Shown here one piece after another: positions 17,672 to 31,152 of a DNA stretch of 58,570 bases. Source of the DNA: CAVPEV01 sp963703555 (GTDB taxonomy: Bacteria > Actinomycetota > Actinomycetes > Actinomycetales > Cellulomonadaceae); NCBI GenBank assembly GCA_963703555.1, contig CAVPEV010000016.1, positions 1 to 58,570 on the forward strand. Direction: 5' to 3'. Numbering within the stretch: the stretch's first letter is position 1; each line of letters starts with the position of its first letter. The position numbers and the translations under genes were made by a program. Below the pieces are notes generated by a model. It was not told the DNA's origin. It searched no databases and saw only the letters and a list, made by a program, of their open reading frames with translations.

Positions 17672-18031
17672 ATGGACCAGCAGACCGACGACCGCGACAC
17701 GGCCGGGCAGACCGGCGATCGCGGCCGGCCCGAGCAGCGCACCGTCCTGTCCGCCGAGTCGCTGCGGCTGCCGCCCGCGCCACCGCCGGGCAACTACGGG
17801 CGCACGACGGCGGCCTGGACCACCGTCGCAATCGTCATCGTCGGCGCTCTGGCGAGCGCGGTCGGCATCGTCGTGGGTCAGGCCTGGCTGTGCTGGGCCG
17901 GCCTGGGGGTGGTGGTCGTGGGGCTCGTGGTGGGCCTGGTGCTGCGCCGGCTGGGGCTCGGCCAGCCCGGCCCGGTGACGCCGGCACCGCGACCCGGCCC
18001 CACCGGGCGTCGTCGCCAGGGGCGTCCCTGA
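17672..18031 (+). CDS. Small membrane protein of the HGxxPAAW type
   Basis: This 119-residue protein has a disordered charged N terminus and two hydrophobic segments separated by GQAWLCW. The short motif GRTTAAWT corresponds to the HGxxPAAW signature of small actinobacterial proteins encoded beside trpC; here the His is Tyr (NYGRTTAAW). Function is unknown. ATG 17672 is chosen because GGAGAG lies 8 bases upstream; an in-frame GTG at 17657 is possible. TAAGGT at 17620-17625 could be a -10 element. Confidence 0.72.
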   Translation: MDQQTDDRDTAGQTGDRGRPEQRTVLSAESLRLPPAPPPGNYGRTTAAWTTVAIVIVGALASAVGIVVGQAWLCWAGLGVVVVGLVVGLVLRRLGLGQPGPVTPAPRPGPTGRRRQGRP

Positions 18032-18042
18032 CGGCGCACGGC

Positions 18043-18495
18043 GTGGACGCGCCGGTACGTCCGCGGCTCACCGGCGCGTCGCCCGCGCCGGCCGTACGGC
18101 CCCGCGCGGCGACGGGACCCGCGCCGTGGCGGACCGCCCTCGTCGTCGCCGCAGGGGCGGTCGTGGTGGCGGTGCGCGATCCCCATGTGCCGGGCAGCTA
18201 CGGCTTCTGCCCGGTGCACGCGCTGACCGGTGGGTGGTGCCCGTTCTGCGGGGCGCTGCGTGCCACCCACGACCTGCTCCGCGGCGACCTGGCCGGGGCC
18301 TGGTCCATGAACCCCTTGTGGGTGCTCGGCCTGCCGGCGCTCGCCGCCGCCTGGCTGCGCTGGACGCTGCGCGGCGGCGACCCGGCGGCGAACCGTCCCG
18401 GACGCGCCTGGCCGGCCTGGTCGGTGGTCGGTGTCGTGATGGCGTTCGGCGTGCTGCGCAACGTCCCCGCCCTGGCGCCGTGGCTCGCCCCGTGA
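18043..18495 (+). CDS. DUF2752 family membrane protein
   Basis: DUF2752 proteins are small membrane proteins of unknown function, often with conserved cysteines in the motif CPxxxLTGxxCPxCGxxRA. Here the motif reads FCPVHALTGGWCPFCGALRA, followed by MNPLWVLGLPALAAAWLRW and a final hydrophobic segment. The protein has about 150 residues with three hydrophobic stretches. The start is uncertain: GTG 18043 follows the previous gene by 11 bases, and no clear ribosome site is seen. The gene lies between the trp-associated genes and trpC. Confidence 0.78.
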   Translation: MDAPVRPRLTGASPAPAVRPRAATGPAPWRTALVVAAGAVVVAVRDPHVPGSYGFCPVHALTGGWCPFCGALRATHDLLRGDLAGAWSMNPLWVLGLPALAAAWLRWTLRGGDPAANRPGRAWPAWSVVGVVMAFGVLRNVPALAPWLAP

Positions 18496-18620
18496 CTTCG
18501 GGTGCGCCCGCCGTGCGGGCCGCCGGGCGGGAGCGTCCCCGCCCGCCCCTACCATGGCACAGGGACGCGCGGCGCCCGGTCGGGCGTCCGGCCGGGCAGG
18601 GACGGGGAGATGGGGAGCCG

Positions 18621-19433
18621 ATGACCGTGCTGGAGGACATCGTCGCCGGGGTACGCATCGACGTCGCCGAACGGGCTGCCGCCACGCCCATGGCAGTGCT
18701 CAAGGAGCGGGCCGGGCGGGCACTCGACGCGAAGGAGGTCGTGGGCCGCCTACGGGTCGAGGATGCGGTGACGATCATCGCCGAGGTGAAGCGGTCCAGC
18801 CCCAGCCGCGGGCCGCTCGCGCCGATCGCCGACCCGGCCGGGCTGGCCGAGGAGTATGCGAAGGGGGGGGCGGCCGCGATCTCGGTGCTCACCGAGCAGC
18901 GGCGGTTCCACGGCACGCTCGACGACCTCGACGCGGTGCGGGCCGTGGTGGACATCCCGGTGCTGCGCAAGGACTTCGTCGTCACGCCCTACCAGGTGTG
19001 GGAGGCCCGGGCGCACGGCGCCGACCTGCTGCTCATCATCGTCGCCGCGCTGGAGCAGACGGTGCTCACCTCGTTGATCGAGCGGACACACTCGCTGGGC
19101 ATGACCGCCCTGGTCGAGGTGCACGATCGTGCGGAGCTGGCCCGCGCGGTGGATGCGGGCGCCCGGGTCGTCGGGGTGAACGCGCGGGACCTGCGCACCC
19201 TCGAGCTGGACCGGACGGTGTTCGGCCGGCTCGCTCCGCACGTGCCGGCGGGGATCGTGCGGGTCGCGGAGTCCGGCGTGCGCGGTCCGCACGACGTGAT
19301 GGACTACGCCCGGGCAGGTGCCGACGCGGTCCTCGTCGGGGAGGCCCTGGTGACCGACGACGCACCGCGCCGTTCGGTCGCCGACCTGGTGGCTGCCGGC
19401 GCCCACCCGTCGCTCCGGGCGGTGCGCCAGTGA
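18621..19433 (+). CDS. trpC: Indole-3-glycerol phosphate synthase TrpC
   Basis: TrpC closes the indole ring from carboxyphenylamino-deoxyribulose phosphate. The 270-residue TIM barrel has IIAEVKRSSPSRGPL with the catalytic lysine, ISVLTEQRRFHGTL, VLRKDFVVTPYQVWEARAHG with the second lysine, ALVEVHDRAEL, VGVNARDL and VAESGVRGPHD. It is a single-domain enzyme without fused TrpF. The -10-like TACCAT at 18550-18555 suggests a promoter about 60 bases upstream, with GGGGAG before the ATG. The trpB GTG overlaps its stop. Confidence 0.95.
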   Translation: MTVLEDIVAGVRIDVAERAAATPMAVLKERAGRALDAKEVVGRLRVEDAVTIIAEVKRSSPSRGPLAPIADPAGLAEEYAKGGAAAISVLTEQRRFHGTLDDLDAVRAVVDIPVLRKDFVVTPYQVWEARAHGADLLLIIVAALEQTVLTSLIERTHSLGMTALVEVHDRAELARAVDAGARVVGVNARDLRTLELDRTVFGRLAPHVPAGIVRVAESGVRGPHDVMDYARAGADAVLVGEALVTDDAPRRSVADLVAAGAHPSLRAVRQ

Positions 19434-20755
19434 GCCGCGATCCCGAGCCCCGCGGCGGAGCGGCCGCGGCAGCAGCCCTGCACGACGCGGTCACCTCCGC
19501 GCCCGGTCCGCTGGCCGCCCACGCCGGACCGTACTTCGGCGACTTCGGCGGACGGTTCGTCCCCGAAGCCCTGATCGGCGCTCTCGACGAGCTCGACGCG
19601 GCCTACCACGCGGCGCTGGCCGACCCGTCGTTCGGCGCCGAGCTGGAGCGCCTGCACCGCACGTACACCGGACGGCCCAGCCTGTTGACCGAGGTGCCGC
19701 GGTTCGCCGCACGGGTGGGCGAGGGCGTGCGAGTGTTTCTCAAGCGCGAGGACCTCAACCACACGGGCTCGCACAAGATCAACAACGCCCTCGGCCAGGC
19801 GCTGCTCGTCAAGCGGATGGGCAAGACCCGGATCATCGCGGAGACCGGCGCGGGACAGCATGGTGTGGCCGCGGCGACCGTTGCAGCGCTGCTGGACCTG
19901 GAGTGCACCGTGTACATGGGGGAGGAGGACACCCACCGCCAGGCGCTCAACGTGGCGCGGATGCGCCTGCTCGGGGCCGAGGTCGTCCCCGTACGGATCG
20001 GTTCGCGGACCCTCAAGGACGCCATCAACGAGGCACTGCGCGACTGGGTCGCCCACGTCGACACGACCCACTACCTTCTCGGCACGGTCACCGGCCCGCA
20101 CCCCTTCCCGGGGATGGTGCGCGACTTCCACCGGGTCATCGGTGCCGAGGCACGGGCCCAGCTCGCCGAGGAGGTCGGCCGGCTCCCGGACGCCGTGCTG
20201 GCCTGCGTAGGTGGCGGTTCCAACGCGATGGGGATCTTCAACGCCTTCCTCGACGACCCCTCCGTCCGGCTGTTCGGGTTCGAGGCGGGCGGGGAGGGTG
20301 TGGCCAGCGGGCTGCACGCGTCCCGCTTCTCCGGCGGCACACCCGGCGTGCTGCACGGCGCCCGGTCCTACCTGCTGCAGGACGAGGACGGCCAGACCCG
20401 GCCCACGCGCTCGGTCTCCGCCGGCCTGGACTACCCGAGCATCGGCCCGGAGCACGCCTGGCTGCACGACATGGGACGGGCCGAGTACCGCCCGATCACC
20501 GACGTCCAGGCGATGGACGCGTTCTCGCTGCTGTGCCGCACGGAGGGCATCATCCCGGCGATCGAGTCCGCGCACGCCCTGGCCGGCGCCGTCGCGCTGG
20601 GGCCGGAGGTGCCCGGCTGGGGGCTGGACCACCAACCGGTCCTCCTCGTCAACCTGTCCGGCCGTGGGGACAAGGACGTGGCGACGGCGGCGCGCTGGTT
20701 CGGCCTGCTCGACGCGGACGCGGACGCGGCGGCTTCCGCGGGGACCCAGCTGTGA
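19430..20755 (+). CDS. trpB: Tryptophan synthase beta chain TrpB
   Basis: TrpB condenses indole with serine using pyridoxal phosphate. The 441-residue protein has YFGDFGGRFVPEALIGAL, the PLP lysine in NHTGSHKINNALGQAL, the catalytic glutamate in ETGAGQHGVA and the phosphate cup CVGGGSNAMG. The C-terminal NLSGRGDKDV is typical. The first 30 residues are an Ala-rich extension common in actinobacteria. GTG overlaps the trpC stop, and the trpA GTG overlaps its own stop, so trpC-trpB-trpA are coupled. Confidence 0.96.
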   Translation: MSRDPEPRGGAAAAAALHDAVTSAPGPLAAHAGPYFGDFGGRFVPEALIGALDELDAAYHAALADPSFGAELERLHRTYTGRPSLLTEVPRFAARVGEGVRVFLKREDLNHTGSHKINNALGQALLVKRMGKTRIIAETGAGQHGVAAATVAALLDLECTVYMGEEDTHRQALNVARMRLLGAEVVPVRIGSRTLKDAINEALRDWVAHVDTTHYLLGTVTGPHPFPGMVRDFHRVIGAEARAQLAEEVGRLPDAVLACVGGGSNAMGIFNAFLDDPSVRLFGFEAGGEGVASGLHASRFSGGTPGVLHGARSYLLQDEDGQTRPTRSVSAGLDYPSIGPEHAWLHDMGRAEYRPITDVQAMDAFSLLCRTEGIIPAIESAHALAGAVALGPEVPGWGLDHQPVLLVNLSGRGDKDVATAARWFGLLDADADAAASAGTQL

Positions 20756-21576
20756 CCGCGATCGGGACGCCGGGCAGCCCGACCGCGGCGCGGTTGCGTG
20801 GCGTGCGCAGCGAGGGCCGGGCAGCGCTCGTCGGCTACCTGCCGCTGGGCGCGCCCGACGTGGCCGGCTCCGTGCAGGCTGCCCGCACGATGGTCGACGC
20901 GGGCGCTGACGTCGTCGAGCTGGGGATCCCCTACACCGACCCGGTGATGGACGGCCCGACCATCCAGCGCGCCGTCGAACGGGCCCTGGCGTCCGGCACC
21001 CGGGTCCGCGACGTCTTCGGCGCCGTCCAGGCCATCGCGGACGCGGGCGCACCCGTGCTCGTCATGACCTACTGGAACCCCGTGCTGCGCTACGGGGTCG
21101 AGGCGTTCGCCCGTGACCTGGCCGCGGCGGGCGGCGCCGGGCTCATCACCCCGGACCTCATCCCCGACGAGGCCGACGCGTGGCTGGCGGCCTCGGACGC
21201 GCACGGGCTCGACCGGGTGTTCCTCGTCGCACCCAGCTCCACCCCGCAACGCCTGGCGAGGGCCGCACGAGCCAGCCGCGGCTTCGTCTACGCCGCGTCG
21301 ACGATGGGTGTCACCGGCGAGCGGGCCAGCGTTGGTCCGCGGGCCGAGCGTCTGGTCGCCGACACCCGGTCCGCGGGCGCGGACCTCGTCTGCGTGGGCC
21401 TGGGCGTGTCGCGCGCGGCGCAGGCAGCGCAGGTGGCGGCCTACGCCGACGGGGTCATCGTGGGCTCCGCGCTGGTGCGCGCCCTGCTCGACGCGCCCGA
21501 CCTGCCCACCGGCCTGGCGGCCCTGGCGACGGTCACCGCCGAGCTGGCCACCGGCGTCCGCGGTGCCGTCCGGTGA
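20752..21576 (+). CDS. trpA: Tryptophan synthase alpha chain TrpA
   Basis: TrpA cleaves indole-3-glycerol phosphate and channels indole to TrpB. The 274-residue TIM barrel has the catalytic glutamate in VVELGIPYTDPVMDGP, the catalytic aspartate region GLITPDLIPDEA, VFLVAPSSTPQRLARA and the phosphate-binding VYAASTMGVTGER and VGLGVSRAAQAAQV. GIPYTDPVMDGP replaces the commoner GVPYSDPMADGP, within family variation. The lgt GTG start overlaps its stop. Confidence 0.95.
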   Translation: MTAIGTPGSPTAARLRGVRSEGRAALVGYLPLGAPDVAGSVQAARTMVDAGADVVELGIPYTDPVMDGPTIQRAVERALASGTRVRDVFGAVQAIADAGAPVLVMTYWNPVLRYGVEAFARDLAAAGGAGLITPDLIPDEADAWLAASDAHGLDRVFLVAPSSTPQRLARAARASRGFVYAASTMGVTGERASVGPRAERLVADTRSAGADLVCVGLGVSRAAQAAQVAAYADGVIVGSALVRALLDAPDLPTGLAALATVTAELATGVRGAVR

Positions 21577-22463
21577 CGGCGTCTGACATCCTCGCGTCCA
21601 TGATCACCGCCATCCCCAGCCCCTCGCAGGGCATCTGGTACCTGGGACCCTTCCCGATCCGCGCCTATGCGCTGGCCATCCTCACGGGCATCGTCGTGGC
21701 CGTGCTGATCACCCAGCGCCGCTGGGCGGCGCGGGGCGGCGACCCGGAGCAGGTCCTGGACATCGTGTACTGGGCCGTGCCGTTCGGGATCGTCGGCGGA
21801 CGGCTCTACCACGTGGTGACCTCGCCCGCCCCGTACTTCGGGCCGGGCGGCAACCCGTGGCGGGCGTTCGCGATCTGGCAGGGCGGCCTGGGAATCTGGG
21901 GCGCCGTGGCACTGGGCGCGGTCGGGGCGTGGATCGGCTGCCGGCGCGCCGGGGTGCTGTTCCCGCCGTTCGCCGACGCGGTCGCGCCCGCGCTCCTGGT
22001 CGCCCAGGCGATCGGCCGGCTCGGCAACTGGTTCAACCAGGAGCTCTTCGGCCGCGCCACGACGCTGCCGTGGGGGCTGCGGATCGATGCGGAGCACCTG
22101 CCCCCGGGGTACCCGCTGGGGACGACCTTCCACCCGACGTTCCTCTACGAGCTGGTGTGGAACCTGCTCGGCGCCGGCCTGCTCGTCTGGGTGGACCGTC
22201 GCTGGCGGCTGGGCCACGGGCGGGCGCTGCTGGCGTACATGGTCGTCTACACGTCCGGCCGGGTGTGGATCGAGATGCTGCGCATCGACACCGCCACCCA
22301 GGTCGGGCCGTTCCGGATCAACGTGTGGACGTCGATCGTCGTCGGTCTGGGCGCCCTGGTCGCCTTCGTGCTCGTCGGCCGGCGTCACCCGGGGCGGGAG
22401 ACCGGCGTGCGGCGCGACAGCGGCCCGCGCGCCGAGGTCGGCGCGGCTGACGCCGGCGACTGA
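21573..22463 (+). CDS. lgt: Prolipoprotein diacylglyceryl transferase Lgt
   Basis: Lgt transfers diacylglycerol from phosphatidylglycerol to the lipobox cysteine of prolipoproteins, in the cytoplasmic membrane. The 296-residue protein has about seven hydrophobic segments, the arginine in IVGGRLYHVV, and the family signature GRLGNWFNQELFGR. HPTFLYELVWNL supplies the conserved late segment. GTG 21573 overlaps the trpA stop by 4 bp; ATG 21600 is an alternative. The C-terminal tail of about 30 residues is charged. Linkage trpA-lgt is common in actinobacteria. The FKBP lipoprotein at 13.2 kb is one likely substrate. Confidence 0.95.
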   Translation: MTASDILASMITAIPSPSQGIWYLGPFPIRAYALAILTGIVVAVLITQRRWAARGGDPEQVLDIVYWAVPFGIVGGRLYHVVTSPAPYFGPGGNPWRAFAIWQGGLGIWGAVALGAVGAWIGCRRAGVLFPPFADAVAPALLVAQAIGRLGNWFNQELFGRATTLPWGLRIDAEHLPPGYPLGTTFHPTFLYELVWNLLGAGLLVWVDRRWRLGHGRALLAYMVVYTSGRVWIEMLRIDTATQVGPFRINVWTSIVVGLGALVAFVLVGRRHPGRETGVRRDSGPRAEVGAADAGD

Positions 22464-22470
22464 CGCAGGC

Positions 22471-22510
22471 CACGTCGGTGCCTCGCCGACGTGTCGACCC
22501 GGCCGGGTCG
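22471..22510 (+). terminator. Hairpins after the trp-lgt operon
   Basis: CACGTCGG (22471-22478) and CCGACGTG (22486-22493) form an 8-bp stem with a 7-base loop just after the lgt stop. They are followed by the palindrome CGACCCGGCCGGGTCG (22495-22510). There is no U-tract, but the position suits termination. Confidence 0.5.
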
Positions 22511-22533
22511 GGGGCCCGGCTGTCAAGACGACA

Positions 22534-22563
22534 TGACCCCGCTGTGTGAACGGCAGGTATCGT
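22534..22563 (+). promoter_or_regulatory. Candidate gltB promoter
   Basis: TGACCC (22534-22539) and TATCGT (22558-22563) are separated by 18 bases. Transcription would start near 22570 and give a leader of about 70 bases with GTGAGGA 8 bases before the ATG at 22640. Confidence 0.4.
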
Positions 22564-22639
22564 CACTGGACCAGGGCCGACGATGTCCCGCCTCTGTCCC
22601 GACACTCCAGCCCGGCTCCGGCCGGTGAGGACGGTGCTG

Positions 22640-27193
<4,554 letters not shown>

Positions 27194-27201
<8 letters not shown>

Positions 27202-28679
27202 CCCGCGGGGTTTCCTCAAGGTGCGCGAGCGCGAGCTGCCGGCGGACCGACCGGTGCCGGTGCGCCTGATGGACTGGCGGGAGGTGCACGAGGCCCGTCG
27301 GCCCGAGGACGGCGCCGTGCTGGCCAGGCAGGCCGGCCGGTGCATGGACTGCGGCATCCCGTTCTGCCACAACGGCTGCCCGCTGGGCAACCTCATCCCG
27401 GAGTGGAACGACCTGGTCTGGCGCGGGCAGTGGGCCGACGGCGAGCGAGCGGCTGCACGCGACGAACAACTTCCCCGAGTTCACCGGTCGGATCTGCCCC
27501 GCGCCGTGCGAGACGTGCTGCGTGCTGGGCATCAACCAGCCGCCGGTGACGATCAAGAACGTCGAGGTCTCGATCATCGACGAGGCGTTCGACCGCGGGC
27601 TGGTGACCCCGCAGGTGCCGCAGCGCCTGTCCGGGCACACCGTGGCCGTCGTCGGGTCCGGGCCCGCCGGCCTGGCCGCGGCCCAGCAGCTGACCCGGGC
27701 GGGACACACGGTGGCCGTGTACGAGCGGGACGACGCCATCGGAGGCCTGCTGCGCTACGGCGTGCCGGACTTCAAGCTCGAGAAGCGCCACATCGACCGC
27801 CGGCTCGTGCAGATGACCGCGGAGGGCACCCGGTTCCGCCCGGGCATCGAGATCGGCCGGGACATCACCTGGGACCAGCTGCGGGCCCGCTACGACGCGG
27901 TCGTCGTGGCGATCGGGGCCACGGTCCCGCGCGAGCTCGGCCTGCCCGGGCGTGAGCTGGCCGGCATCCACCCCGCCATGGAGTTCCTGCACCGGTCCAA
28001 CGCCCAGGTGGCCGGCCGGCCGGTGGCCGACCCGATCAGCGCCGCCGGCCGGCACGTCGTCATCATCGGCGGCGGGGACACCGGCTCGGACTGTGTGGGG
28101 ACGGCGCTGCGCCAGGGCGCCGCCTCGGTGACCACCCTGGCGATCGGCCGACGCCCGCCGAGCGAGCGTCCCGCCTCCCAGCCGTGGCCCACCGACCCGG
28201 TGCTGTTCGAGGTCTCCAGCTCCCACGTCGAGGGCGGTGAGCGCGCGTACCTGGCGTCCACGGTGGCGTTCCTCGGCGGCGAGGGTGCCGACGCGGCGCA
28301 CGTGCGCGCGCTGCGCGTGGCGACCACGCAGTACCTGCCGGACGGGCGCCGGGTGCCGACGGGCGGCACGGAGCGGGACCTGCCCGCGGACCTCGTGCTC
28401 ATCGCGATGGGGTTCACCGGGCCTGCGACGGACGCCCTCGTGGCTCAGACCGGGGTGCGGGTCACCGGACGCGGCACGGTGGCCCGGTCGGAGGACTTCG
28501 CCACCGACGTGCCCGGTGTGTTCGTGGCGGGCGACGCCGGCCGGGGGCAGTCCCTCGTCGTCTGGGCGATCGCCGAGGGGAGGGCTGCCGCCGCGGCCGT
28601 CGACGCCTACCTGTCCGGCATCAGCGAGCTGCCGGCACCGATCACCGCGAGCACCCGGGCTCTCCGGGCAGATTCCTGA
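27194..28679 (+). pseudogene. gltD: Glutamate synthase small subunit GltD, frame disrupted by one insertion
   Basis: GltD is the NADPH-dependent FAD and 4Fe-4S subunit that supplies electrons to GltB. The N-terminal cysteine region reads CMDCGIPFCHNGCPLGN. The frame then breaks near 27441, where removing one G from GACGGCGAG restores SERLHATNNFPEFTGRICPA and CETCCVLGINQPPVTIKN. Downstream are the FAD site VVGSGPAGLAAAQQL, LLRYGVPDFKLEK, the NADPH site VIIGGGDTGSDCVG, and GVFVAGDAGRGQSLVVWAI. The ATG overlaps the gltB stop by 8 bp. Both partners of one enzyme carry frame breaks in otherwise conserved sequence, consistent with technical error. Confidence 0.9.
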
Positions 28680-28750
28680 CCAGCACTGCTACCTCCGTCG
28701 GGCGCTCGGGTGCCGGGACGTGCGTCCGGCTGGGGCCCCCAGCGAGGGCC

Positions 28751-28756
28751 TAGGCT
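28751..28756 (+). promoter_or_regulatory. -10 element (TAGGCT) of pyk
   Basis: TAGGCT is 7 bases from the ATG at 28764, giving a predicted leaderless pyruvate kinase mRNA. Confidence 0.55.
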
Positions 28757-28763
28757 GGCGCCC

Positions 28764-30200
28764 ATGCGTAGAGCGAAGATCGTGTGCACCATCGGCCCGG
28801 CCACCCAGTCGGCCGAGCAGATCCAGGCCCTGGTCGATGCGGGCATGGACGTCGCCCGCCTCAACCGCAGCCACGGCGAGACCGAGGTGCACCAACGGGT
28901 GTACGACAACGTCCGGGCCGCGGCCAAGGCGGCCGGGCGCTCGGTGGCCGTGCTCGTCGACCTGCAGGGCCCCAAGATCCGGCTCGGCCGGTTCGTCGAG
29001 GGCGGGCACGAGCTGGCCGTCGGCGACCTCTTCACGATCACCACCGAGGACGTCCCCGGGACCAAGGAGCTCGTCTCCACCACCCACAAGGGTCTGCCGC
29101 ACGACGCGCGGGTCGGCGACCCGCTGCTCATCGACGACGGTCGGGTGCAGGTGCGGGTCATCGAGATCGACGGGCCGCGGGTGGTCACCCGCGTCGAGGT
29201 CGGCGGTCCGGTCTCGAACAACAAGGGCATCAACTTGCCGGGCGTGGCCGTGTCCGTCCCCGCCATGAGCGAGAAGGACGAGGTCGACCTGCGCTGGGCG
29301 CTGCGCATCGGCGCGGACATCATCGCGCTGTCCTTCGTCCGCTCGGCCTCCGACTACGACGACGTGCGCCGGGTCATGGAGGAGGAGGGTCGGGTCCTGC
29401 CGGTCATCGCCAAGATCGAGAAGCCCCAGGCGGTGGAGAACCTCAAGGAGATCATCCAGGCGTTCGACGGGATCATGGTCGCCCGCGGTGACCTCGGCGT
29501 GGAGATGCCGCTCGAGCAGGTGCCGCTGGTGCAGAAGCGCGCGGTCGAGATGGCCCGGCGCAACGCCAAGCCGGTCATCGTCGCGACCCAGGTGCTCGAG
29601 TCGATGATCACCAGCCCGCGGCCGACCCGTGCCGAGGCCTCCGACTGCGCCAACGCCGTGCTCGACGGCGCGGACGCGGTCATGCTGTCGGGGGAGACCA
29701 GCGTCGGTGCGTACCCGATCGAAGCGGTCCGGACGATGGCCCGGATCATCGAGAACACCGAGGAGCTCGGCCGCGAGCGGATCGCGCCGCTGGGATCGAC
29801 CCCGCACACCCGGGGTGGCGCGATCACCCGGGCGGCTGCCGAGATCGGCGAGATCCTCGACGTGAAGTACCTCGTCACGTTCACCCAGTCCGGGGACTCC
29901 GCCCGGCGGATGTCCCGGTTGCGCTCGCCGATCCCGCTGCTGGCCTTCACCCCGGAGCCCACCGTGCGCAACGTGCTGTCACTGAGCTGGGGCGTGCAGA
30001 GCTACCAGGTCGGCCAGGTGGACTCCATCGACGCGATGGTGAGCCAGGTCGATGGCACGCTGCGGGCCAACGGGCTCGCGGAGGTCGGCGACTACGTGGT
30101 GGTCGTCGCCGGCGCCCCGGTGGGGGTGGCCGGGTCGACGAACTCCATCGTCGTGCACAAGATCGGCGACGACGAGGTGCGGGCCGCACGACGGGTCTGA
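28764..30200 (+). CDS. pyk: Pyruvate kinase
   Basis: Pyruvate kinase makes pyruvate and ATP from phosphoenolpyruvate in the last glycolytic step. The 478-residue protein has RRAKIVCTIGPATQS, MDVARLNRSHG (the usual Asn-Phe-Ser-His is Asn-Arg-Ser-His here, as in actinobacterial enzymes), VDLQGPKIRLG, the B-domain, the catalytic lysine in VIAKIEKPQAVENL, MVARGDLGVEMP and the effector-binding C-terminal domain starting near TRGGAITRAA. ATG 28764 is chosen from the -10 box 7 bases upstream. It is transcribed separately from gltD. Confidence 0.96.
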   Translation: MRRAKIVCTIGPATQSAEQIQALVDAGMDVARLNRSHGETEVHQRVYDNVRAAAKAAGRSVAVLVDLQGPKIRLGRFVEGGHELAVGDLFTITTEDVPGTKELVSTTHKGLPHDARVGDPLLIDDGRVQVRVIEIDGPRVVTRVEVGGPVSNNKGINLPGVAVSVPAMSEKDEVDLRWALRIGADIIALSFVRSASDYDDVRRVMEEEGRVLPVIAKIEKPQAVENLKEIIQAFDGIMVARGDLGVEMPLEQVPLVQKRAVEMARRNAKPVIVATQVLESMITSPRPTRAEASDCANAVLDGADAVMLSGETSVGAYPIEAVRTMARIIENTEELGRERIAPLGSTPHTRGGAITRAAAEIGEILDVKYLVTFTQSGDSARRMSRLRSPIPLLAFTPEPTVRNVLSLSWGVQSYQVGQVDSIDAMVSQVDGTLRANGLAEVGDYVVVVAGAPVGVAGSTNSIVVHKIGDDEVRAARRV

Positions 30201-30391
30201 GGTCGACCCACCTGCCCGACCGGCACGGCATCCACTGCGACGTCAGCCACGGACGGGTCGTCGTGCGCGCAGCGGGGAGCGGTCCAACCGACCTGGGTGG
30301 CATCGCGTCCGCAGGTGCCGGCTGCGTCGCCACCGTCCGGGACCCGTCGCCGGCGTTGCGCCCAGGTGCTCGACGCCGCAGACTTCGCCGC
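30201..30391. other. Intergenic region after pyk, nothing recognised
   Basis: This 191-base stretch between pyk and the uridine-kinase-like gene has open frames in the same direction but no recognisable domain. An in-frame GTG at 30263 could extend the next gene, though the added 43 residues are Arg- and Gly-rich and look non-conserved. No clear terminator or promoter was found. Confidence 0.4.
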
Positions 30392-31018
30392 GTGCGAGCC
30401 CGGCCGACCACTCCTGAGCAGGTCGTCGACGTCATCGTGACCCGGGTGGTCGCACTGGACAGTAGGCGGGCACGGGTGCTGGTGGACGGTGCACCGCCGA
30501 GCGATGCGCGCGGTGTCGCCGATGCGCTGGTGCCGCTGTTGCGGGCGGCTGGTCGCCCGGTGGTGCGCGTCCGCGCGGCGGACTTCCTGCGGCCGGCGTC
30601 GTTGCGCTACGAGCACGGCCACCACGACCCGGAGGCCCTGTGGTCGGGCTGGCTGGACGAGGGCGCACTGGCGCGGGAGGTGCTGGAGCCGTTCGTGCAG
30701 GACGGCTGGTACGTGCCGGACCTGTGGGACGCCGAGCGCGACCGAGCCACGCGCAGCCGACGTCGGCAGGCACCCGACCGGGCCGTGCTGGTGCTCGACG
30801 GCAGCCTGCTGCTGGGGCGCGGGCTGGCGGCCGAGCTCACCATCCACCTGTCGGTGCGTGCCGACACCTTGGCGCGACGCACCGCTCCTGCGGACCGCTG
30901 GACGCTGCCCGCGTACCGGCGATACGCGCGCGAGGTGGACCCGGAGCGGGTGGCGGACGTCGTCGTCCGGGTCGACGACCCGCGTCACCCCGCGCTGGTC
31001 CTGTCGGCCGAGGCGTGA
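30392..31018 (+). CDS. Uridine-kinase-like P-loop protein with degenerate Walker A
   Basis: This is a protein of about 208 residues similar in layout to actinobacterial proteins annotated as uridine kinase. The region that should be the P-loop reads VLVDGAPPSDARGVADAL and lacks the GKT/GKS, so normal ATP binding is doubtful. FLRPASLRYEHGHHDPEALWSGWLD and VLVLDGSLLLGRGLAAEL match nucleoside-kinase lid and switch regions. WTLPAYRRYAREVDPERVAD near the end is family-like. Function is uncertain. GTG 30392 gives the best-supported N terminus. The stop overlaps an in-frame GTG of the PAP2 gene. Confidence 0.6.
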   Translation: MRARPTTPEQVVDVIVTRVVALDSRRARVLVDGAPPSDARGVADALVPLLRAAGRPVVRVRAADFLRPASLRYEHGHHDPEALWSGWLDEGALAREVLEPFVQDGWYVPDLWDAERDRATRSRRRQAPDRAVLVLDGSLLLGRGLAAELTIHLSVRADTLARRTAPADRWTLPAYRRYAREVDPERVADVVVRVDDPRHPALVLSAEA

Positions 31019-31152
31019 GCGCGCAGCTTCGACGGGTGCACGAGTCGGCGGTACGGACCCGCGGTCGCATCTTCGCGCGCGTCGGCGCCGCCGGATCGAC
31101 ATCCGGCGTTCTCCCACGATTCGTCCAGGCTCATGCAGCATGCTCGGCGACC

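Noticed and set aside
22464..22639. Riboswitch or T-box leader before gltB
   Set aside because: The hairpins near 22471-22510 fit a terminator for the upstream operon, and no specifier loop or T-box sequence was recognised.
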